This document shows positions 23,801 through 32,800 of a stretch of DNA of 64,000 bases, in pieces (the stretch's first letter is position 1; every line of letters starts with the position of its first letter). Both the position numbers and the translations under genes were made by a program. Source of the DNA: Lycocorax pyrrhopterus obiensis (taxonomy: Eukaryota > Chordata > Aves > Passeriformes > Paradisaeidae); NCBI GenBank assembly GCA_014706295.1, contig JACSVZ010000037.1:3968001-4032000 (forward strand), read 5' to 3'. The notes beneath the pieces were generated by a model. It did not search any database. It saw only the letters and a program-made list of their open reading frames with translations, and was not told where the DNA came from.

Positions 23801-26800
23801 CTCTTGGCAGCGCCGGGGCCCTGTGCTCTCAGCCAGCAGCTGTCGGAGCAGCGGAGCTGTCGGAGCCGATGTTTGGCTGGAATGAGGAGCGGCTGACGGC
23901 CCTGTGGCTTCCAAACACAGCCTGGGAGCAGCCTGGAATTCTGCAGAGGATTGATGCTCTCGGATTCCTGCTTGGCTGCCACTGCCCGCAGCCTCGTGGC
24001 GTCTGCTGGGCTGGGGGCTGGCGTTGGCTTCCCAAAATCTCCGAGCCTTCGGGAAGGCGTGTGGGGAGAGGCTTTTCTCCTGGAGCGCTTCCAGCTGACT
24101 GTAGAGATCCATCTGTCCCGATCCTCCCTCCCTGGTGAGCTCACGCCTCTCCCAGCGCCGTGTCAGGGCTGTTCCAGCTGGCAGGGGCTGTGTCCCTCCT
24201 CCTCCTGCCGCTCTGGTCAGTGGCTCTGGGGGAAGCTGGGCTGAGCTTTCCAGACTCGGCTTCCCAAGCTCCCTGCCTGGAAGGCAGGAAGCAGCCGGCA
24301 GATGAAAGGAGAGGAGAGCCAGTGGGGACGGGAGGCACTTCAAAGCTGCTGCTCCTGCCCCAGGGCTGACCCCGTGGTGGTCACTGCAGCAGGGGCTGGG
24401 AGGGAAGAGCCTTTTCCCTCCCCCAGAGCCCTGGCAGGCAGCACAGAGCAGGAGTGGGAGGCTGGAGGGGAAAAGCTGGCACTGGCCGGGGGAGGCAGGA
24501 GGTGGCAGGAGCCAGGCTTGGCTTGCAGCGAGGCAGAAGGGCAGGAGGTGCTGCCCTGCCCTGCCCTGCCCTGCCCTGCCCTGCCCTGCCAGCACCACTC
24601 CTGCTGCTGCCACCTCTGCCCCAGGGCAATTCCCTGTGCCCCTTGTGAGCGGGGGACCGGGCAGGGTTCGGGTTCCCTGCAGCTCTTGCAGTAAGAGGAG
24701 CTGGGGTTTTGCTCTGTGGGCTCTGCTGGGAGAAACCTTTGGTGCTGCAGGCTGGCAGTGGGACAGAACCAACCCCAGTGATGACAGGGCTGGGGTGTGA
24801 GACCTTAATGCCACATCCACACCCACACTGGGGTTCTGGCTGCTTTCATTCTGCAGAGATAGGATTGTTCCATTTGGCAGGGTAGGAAAAGGCACACACA
24901 GACCCTTTTTTTTTTTTTCCTCTGTGTCCTTTATCTTCTTTTACCTCCCTGGTTGTGTCCCTGCCTCTCCACACAGGGCTGAGATCTCATTAGGTTTCAT
25001 TAATATCTGGCAGATAGAGGTGGGACCGTGAGGGATTGCAAGGGTGGGAGAGAGGAGGGGGAGAGCAGGAGTGGAGCAGGGGCTGTGTGAGGGAGCACAG
25101 AGCTCCAAACTGCACTGATAGAGCCCGAGATTTTGCAGGATTTCTGGTGACACTTCTGCGAGGGAAGAAAAATGATAATGTGTGTGGCAGCGGATGGAAT
25201 GGATCTGGGGCTGCAGCTGGGGGGATCAAGTGAGATAAATCGGATGACAAATGCATGTCTCAGTGGAGATAAATATGCAGCACCTCTAAAAAATAAATAT
25301 TTTAGGAAGGGGGGGGTGAGGGTGGGACAGGCTTCAGCAGCAGGAGAATAGTCGTGCTGATGGTTTCTTTGTGCTTTGGGGGAAGCAGGGAAGGTCAGTG
25401 CCCGAATTCCCATTTTTCTGAGCTGGTGCTGTGGTGGCAGCTGGGGTGTGCTGGAGGGAAGGGGACAAGGGAAGCCCCTGCTGCTCCTGAATGGGGAGAT
25501 CCTGCAGCAAACACCCCTCAGAGAGCAGTGTCCTGGCAGGGAGGAGCTGGCTGGCACTGTCACCTCCTGATTCGCAGTAACACCTCCCCACCTGGCATTT
25601 CAGATCGAGCTTGGCAGGAGGGAGACATCTCCTTCCTTCCCCAGCTCTGTCTTCCGAGGCAGAACCTTGGAAGCCATGGGTGGGGAAGGCAGTAATGGAT
25701 TTGCTGCCTGGAAATCCTTTATCTCCCTCCCGATAGCATCTCCAGGTCCCGGCTGGGAGGAGGATTCCGTCGTGGTTAACCATCCTCTCCTGCCTTATTG
25801 GGTCTCTTTCTCTAAATCAAATGTCTGTGCAGTGTTTGTGTGTGTGTGTTTATTTATGGCTCCAGCAAAGAGCTTGGCCTGCAGGATTTAGACAGCGCTC
25901 CTGGAGCTGGGGAGAACTGTTAGCAGGCAGTGGAGCCCGCTGGAATTCAAGCCATGAATCAGCCTGGACACCCCCATCCTTCTTTGTGTCACCAAGAGCA
26001 TCCACTGCTGCCTCAGCTCTTGGTTTGGAGGTGTCACAGCAGGGTGGTGGTGCTGGAGAGTTTCATTTTGTCATTTTTGGTGTGCATTTGAGCCCTGGAA
26101 GGGTCAGGGGTGCCAGCTGGAGTTGGGTTGGAGCCCTGGAAAGGTCGGGGGTGCCAGCTGGAGTTGGGTTGGTGCAGCCAGACCTGGAGCGAGCCTCACC
26201 CGCTGCCTCCATCCCGACCCTGGAGCAGCACCAGGTTTTCCCACTGAGCCAAAGCCCCTCATTGCCAGTCCACAGACACTTCCACTCCAGTCTGAAGTCT
26301 CTTCCCAACCCCTGCCTTCAGTCCCAGCCGTCATTCGCACCCACAGCCCCTGTTTGGGGTATTCCCATCCCAATGTCAGCTGAGGTTCCACAGCCTGAAC
26401 CCACAGACACCTTCCCTCATTCCAGTCCTTCCCTGTGGTTGTGGCCATGGAGCATCCACACGTACCCACTGTTATTCCTGGTCTCCATGCAGGTCCACAA
26501 TCCTCCTTTTTCTCTGGCTGAGCAGGACCCAGAGCAGTTGTGAGTGCACTGGCAGCTGAGGCCCCAGGAGCTCAGAGCTTTTCCTCCACTGACCCGTCTT
26601 TTCCAGAACAAAGCAGTGTTAAAGAGCTGGTTTGGAGCAAACTGCAGCTCTTTGCATCCTCCCAGCCCTGGCCTCATTTATGGGTGATAAATCCCACGGG
26701 AGTTTGGGATGAGTTGAAGGGAACAGACAGTGCTGTGGGTCTCTGGGGGTGGGAGATGCTTTTTCACTGATGGTTTATGGAAACCATCTCATCGCTTTCA

Positions 26801-29800
26801 TTCTTCCTGTTCTCCTGCTCCCAGCTGAAATCCTTCCTGAAGGAGTGCAAGGTTGCCAACTACTGCAAGCCCATGCGGCAGCTGCTGGAGAAGGTGCAGG
26901 AGAACTCGGCCCACATCTGCAGCAGGCGGCAGCGAGCGCCCTTCGGCGTGGCCAGCACCGAGGCCGTGGTGAGCCTGCTGCTCCTCTGGCCTTCCTGGGC
27001 ACACAGGAGGCTCTGGGGGCTGGGCTGGGCTGGCAGGGAGCAGGAGGAGCTCGTGCAGAGGGGGTGTGAGGTGGGGCAGATGTTCCCAAACAGCCGAGCT
27101 GGGGCTGCAGGGCTCCGCAGCCAAGAGCCTCTGGAAAGCGGCCCCTGGATCGTATCCTGCTGTTGTTTGTGATGCACACACGTGCATGGGAGGGCCATTG
27201 CTGTCATCATCCCGTTCCTGGCAGTGCCCCTTTGTGCCTGACGTGATTTAGGGGGTTCTGTCACTTCTGCAAGCCTGGGAGCAGGTGAGCTGGGCTAGGA
27301 GCCTGCAGGTGAGCTGGGGTGGGAGCCTGCAGGTGAGCTGGGGTGGGAGCCTGCAGGTGAGCTGCCAGCCCTGGAGTGAGAACATGAGGATTGTGGTAAC
27401 TTCTTGCTGCCTGGGTGTCTCCTGTGGTGGCTGAGCAGCTGGAATCAGGGGAGCTGCCTCCTTTTGGGGCTCAGCTCCCCAGGAGCACCTGAGTTGAGAT
27501 CTGCCGAAGAATTGTCTGAGCTGCTGCTGTGTTTTGTGGGGTCGTGCAAAGCTTTCCGGGCTCTGCGGTGATCCAGGGAGCACGTACAGCTCTGGGAGGG
27601 AGTTTTTAGCTGAAGGGATGTTTGCAGGTGAAGAATTAATTTCAATCTGGCATTCTACCACCCCCTTTCAGCCCTTGGATGCCAAATGATTGAAGGGTAA
27701 AAGGGATTTTAACCACCTAATTTGCTTCCCACCATTTAGGGCATTTGCACCTCCTCACTCCCCTGCCTGGGCAGCAGAAACGGGCTCTGCTCTTCCTCAC
27801 TCTGCTCTCCCCAGGCTGGGCCCAGTCCAAGACCCTGCAGGGGAGTGTTTGTTTCAAAAATAAACACTTGGCTGCAGGACAGGGGAAAGGCACTCAGACA
27901 GCTCTGCGTGGTTCTCAGGGCCTGGAAATGCTCGAGGGAGCTTTGCCTGAATTGAAACCAAGGGCTGAGCAGGTGATCAGAAGCTTCCATTGGAGGGGCA
28001 GGGGACAGATTTTGTCCTGATAGATCCCCTGATCTGTCCCTTTCTCGTTCCTGCCTTCAGCTTTCATTTGAAGTGATTTTTTTCCCTCACAGCATCATCT
28101 GCCTTGACTCCTGTGTTGTCTTCTCCCTGCAGCTGGAGCAGAAGGGAGCTCGGGGCCAGGATAGTAACAGTGGGTCCCAGAGGGCACTGAGCTCATTTTG
28201 GGAGAGCCTCTTGTGGGTTCCCAGCAGCTCTGAGACTCAGACCTCTTCCAGCAGGCAGAAACTGGAATGTGGGAACTCACATTTCAGGCCACCATGCTGA
28301 GAAAATTTGGGGATCTGCCATGAGCTGAAGCATCCTATAAACCCCCAGAGATGCTCCCTTGTGGGGGCTTTGTGCTGTCCCTCAGTGCCTTTGGCACCAC
28401 AGGATTGCAGTTCCCAGCTCTCCACTTCAGCTTTTGGCTCCCTCTGTTTTCCCTGCAGTGCCCAGGCGTTGCCTGGCCTGAGGAGAGTTCTCAGTCCCAG
28501 CACTCCTGACTCAGCAGCTGCTTAAATTCACTGAGTCCTCCTTCAGTGTGGCTGCCAATTTCTGCCCAGGAGCTGGGAAAATGTGGTTTGGGAAAGGATC
28601 TTCACCTTGTGCCCTTGACTCCTCGTGTTTATTGGAAAAATGCTTGGGAAACCTTTAAATGTGTGCCCCTCTCTCCCCAGGAGCAGTGGGAGAAGCAGGT
28701 GAAGGAGGAGGGGACACCCCTGGCCAAATACTACACTCAGTGGAAGAAGCTGAGGGAGAAGGAGATCCAGCTGGAAATCAGTGGCAAGGAAAGAGTGAGT
28801 ACCAAACCCTGGATTTCTGGGCATCATGTGAGAGCAGAGCCACGTGCCGGTGACACCCAGGATGGTGCTGGCACTTTCTGTCTGGACATGAATGCCCAGG
28901 CTGTCGTTTCCCACATCTCCTGCCCCAGGAAATGCTCCTTGGCCACTCCAGGAGCTGCATCAGGAAAAGTGCCTGGTGCCAATGCAGTGAGGGTGGCCAG
29001 GCACAGGAGCAGATCTGACTGGGGTCTGCAGTGGGGCAGGGCAGCACTGGAACAGTCGATCCCCAGGGGCAGGGCTGGGGCCCAGAGCGTGGCCCAGGCC
29101 TGGAGATCACCCAGAGCTCAGGGAGGGGCTGGGATTGCCCAGGGCAGCCCTGCAGAGGGGACAGACAGCAGAGAGTGCAGAAAGCACGGGGCCCGTGCAG
29201 CCAGGGAATGGGGATGGGCTGGGGGACAGCACAGAGCGGGGCCGAGCTCCTGCCCCAGACTGGCCCTGCTGCTGGGATGGGGCACTGCCCTGCTGCTGGA
29301 GCAGCTCTCAGTACAGAGGGGCAGATTTGGGGTTTGCTCTCAGTACAGAGCGGCAGATTTGGGGTTTGCTCTCAGTACAGAGAGGCAGGTTTGGGGTTTG
29401 CTCTGGAGAGAGGCCGATTTGGGGTTTGCTCTCAGTACAGAGAGGCAGATTTGGGATTTGCTCTCCAAGAGGCTGCCTGGCAGCTCTCCTGGTGAATGGG
29501 GCTGTTGTGTGGCTCTGTGGAGACTGGTGGCTTAATGATGCAGCTTTGTGAGCCCCAGCAGGAGAGGGAACACCATGAGGCCCATTAGGGCTGGGAAAAT
29601 CCATGTCCCATTAGCAGCCATTGGGGGGAAAAAAGGTAATAACAGGGGAAAAAAAACCCCAGCCTGGCTGGGAGCTGCTGGGAGCTGCAGCTTGCCTTGT
29701 GTAACAGCTCTGACCCTTTCTGCCCGTTCCATTTGCTTTTCCCAATGGTTTTTAATGGGATCTGGACTAATCAGCTCGGGGAGACTCGGTAGATGGGAAG

Positions 29801-32800
29801 CCTCTAGCTGGGGATTAAAAGGCTGGCCCCCGAATTAGCTAATTAGTGCTTGTGTGTGATGAACACGGGGCCTGTGGGCTGTGTCAGTACCGGGCTCAGT
29901 CCTTTGCTTTGGGGTCACTCCACGGCAAGTTTGGGGTTTATTTTGAGGTGCCCATCCTGAGGGTCCCGTGGGGTCTCGGAAGGGTGGGGGTGGCACAGCT
30001 CAGCTCCAGGTCCTGTTTGATGTGTTCAGGTTGTGCTGGTTTCCAAAACTGCCTTTGGAAATGGGGATTTTTCCTGGGCACTGTGGAAATGTGGAATCCC
30101 AGCCCCCCTGCTGCCAGGACAGGAGCCTGTCCTGCCCCCCAGAAATGATGGGAATTATGGAAAATGCTTTCACCCCTCTGATCACCCCGTGGTGGGGCTG
30201 GAGCAGAACCTGCTGTGGCTGCCCCATTCCCGAAAGCGCTCAAGGCCAGGCTGGGTGAGGCTCTGAGCAATAGAAATGTCCCTGCCCGTGGAACTGGAGG
30301 AGATTTAGGGTCCCTTCCTACCCAAACCATTATGGGATCCTATAACCCAGCCTAGGACAGGTGCCAGCCTGGCATGGGGTCAGCTGAGGGCAGCAGCCTG
30401 GCAGTGCCTCTGACCACTGCCACGGCTGCATTTTGCTTCCCAAATCTCTTCCCTGGCATCTCTGGGCTGGTTTTTACAGCCAGCCCTGTGCTGCTCCCCT
30501 CACACACCTTCCCTGCAGGGCTGGGAGGAGCGGAGGCCTCTCAGTGTGGCAGAAGGAGCAGGGGGAAGATGATGATTTCAAATGAGCCCCTGCAAATGGT
30601 GCTGGGTGATTTGTTCCCTCTGCCCTTCCCTGCCCGGTGCTGCAGGTGATTGCTGGGAAGTGCTCAGCTCCAGGATCAATATGGCCCAGCTGGGGACCAT
30701 AAACCCTGGAACAGGCCGGGAGAAATTGCTGGAATTGGCTGCAGGAGCAAATGCTCGGCTCCATCTCCCTGCTCCTCATCCCCGTCCTGGGAGCTGCTTC
30801 TCCACACAGCCTGCTCCTGGCTGCTGTTCCACGGGGAGGGTGCCTGTGGTCAGGCAGGACCACGAGAGTGTTCAGGGTGGTCTGAGGGGTGGCAGGGACG
30901 GCAGATGAGTTACGACCTGCGGGCTGAGTGTTTCCAAGCCAGCCCTAATGTGTGCTAATGCCTGAGTGCTTCCCAGGAGGGGTGTGCAGCCAGGCAGGGC
31001 AGGGCAGCTGATGCTCAGAGAGCACTTGGGATTTCATTTGCATTCTGATTATCTTTGCCCTGCTGGCCTGAGCCCTTGCAAGTAAATCCTCGCCCTAATC
31101 CCCCTCCGGAGAGGTGTAAAGAGCACTGAGGTGGTGTCAATTGAGAGGACTTAATGGCATTGATATTGGCTGCCTGCTCCGGGGGCTCCTGGCCCATTGA
31201 TCTCCATCAGGGCAGGGATGCAGACAGACCTTGAGCATCCTCAGCACCTGAAATCCTGAAATCTGCACCCAAAACCAGAGAGGGGCTCGGGGAACTGCTG
31301 CTGCAGACATGCCCAGCACAGTCTGGCTGTCACTGCAGAGCTCCCACGGCCGGCCCCTCACGGGTATCCTGCATCCTTATCCCTGCCAAGGCACCAGCAG
31401 TGGATGTTCCATTAGCAAAAGGGGTTTATTAGGGGAAGATCAATGGAGCAGCAGAGCTCTGTGTGCCTCACCCGCCCCTGTGGCCCCTCACAAACCTGTG
31501 GCTGCCCGGGCTGGCAGAGACAGACCCAGCTGCTCTGGGCACAGCCAAGTTCCTGGCTTTGAACACAGCCTTTGACATTGAAAAGTACAAATGAGGGCTG
31601 TTCTTACTGCTGGGTTTGTTTTCTTTCCAGCTTGAAGACTTGAACTTCCCGGAAATCAAGCGCAGGAAGCAGGATGAGAGAAAGGAGGAGGATAAGAAGG
31701 AATTCAAGGATCTCTTCGAGCTGGACAGTGACTCTGAGGAGGAGAATGGAGGCTTCTCTGTGAAAGGTGCAGGGCTGGGGCTGGGCTTGCCTTCTCCTTG
31801 TCCACAATTCCATTTTCTTGTCCACAATTCCATTTTCCTGTTCACAATTCCATGTGGTGGGGGTCAGTCTGGCCCTGCTCTGAGGGGGTTTCATGCTGGC
31901 CATGTTGGGTTCAAAAGAGTCACTGATAAGGAGGGAGAGCACAGTAGGAAGTGGCACTGAAGGTGTTTGGGAGGCTTTTGTCCCTCTCTCCCTCTCCTGC
32001 TTTGTCAGTCCAGCTCTTTTTCAAACCTCAGGCCTGTGTTTCTTTTCCTGGGCAGGACCCACACTCTCTCCTCCCCTTGGCACCTTCCTTTTGTCACCCA
32101 CAAGGTCAGAGCCCAAAGCCCAGGGGCTGTTTGGCTGAACAGAGCCCTGTGCAGGTTCTGTACCCGGCAGGGACTGCCACCAGCACGGGGATCTCTGGTC
32201 CTGTCCTTGCTGCACTTCTGATTTATTTATTTTATCCTGACTGACGTTCCAAGCGTTCCCAACAAGCCAGGGAAACCTGGAGAGCAGGGGGTGATGTCAC
32301 CTGGGCTGTGACCACGAGAGGGCCACAGTAAATTGTGGAACCTGCCTGGGAAGTTCACAGAGTTTGGGGACAAACCTGGGCGTTCCTTCTGTGATTCGGA
32401 ATGTTTGGGATGTCCCAGGTCTGGCTGCAAGGGGAGAGCGAGGGAAGGGAATCTGCAGTCACTTCCTGGTGCTGTGGATCCAGGGGAGATTCCCGCTGCT
32501 GGTGCGGGTGGAGCTGGGAGCTGCCTGCCCATTCCAGCAGGAGCACACCCCAGCACCCTCCCAGGCCAGCAGGGAAGCTGGGGATGCAGAGAATTCCATC
32601 ACGTCAGGGTGAGCTTTCCCCTGGAATGGGAAATACTTGTCAGGCAGGAAAGAATCCCTGGCTGGGGTCTCTGCAAGGGCTGAAGAGGGGAGGGAATCCA
32701 GGTTGGGAATCTCTGAGCAGGAAAAACCCAGGAGCTGGGGAGGTACCTGCACTCCTGTGTGTTCCAGCTGGATCTGGGGCAGGAATGGCTCAGGAAGAGG

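Larger units (their letters stand above)
22724..26824. other. NOC2L intron 14
   Basis: 4.1 kb with a (CTGCC)8 run, an AT-rich patch at about 25110-25310 and a 41-bp duplication. Long minus-strand open frames at 23500-24900 reflect GC-rich sequence, not a recognisable gene. Confidence 0.55.
26969..31630. other. NOC2L introns 15 and 16
   Basis: Introns 26969-28680 and 28795-31630. They hold the 24-bp and 32-bp tandem repeats, a CR1 end and two candidate elements. No other exon is supported. Confidence 0.55.

Noticed and set aside
23549..24895. 448-codon minus-strand open frame in NOC2L intron 14
   Set aside because: Includes the (CTGCC)8 repeat and is antisense to NOC2L; no family similarity and no promoter or splice context.
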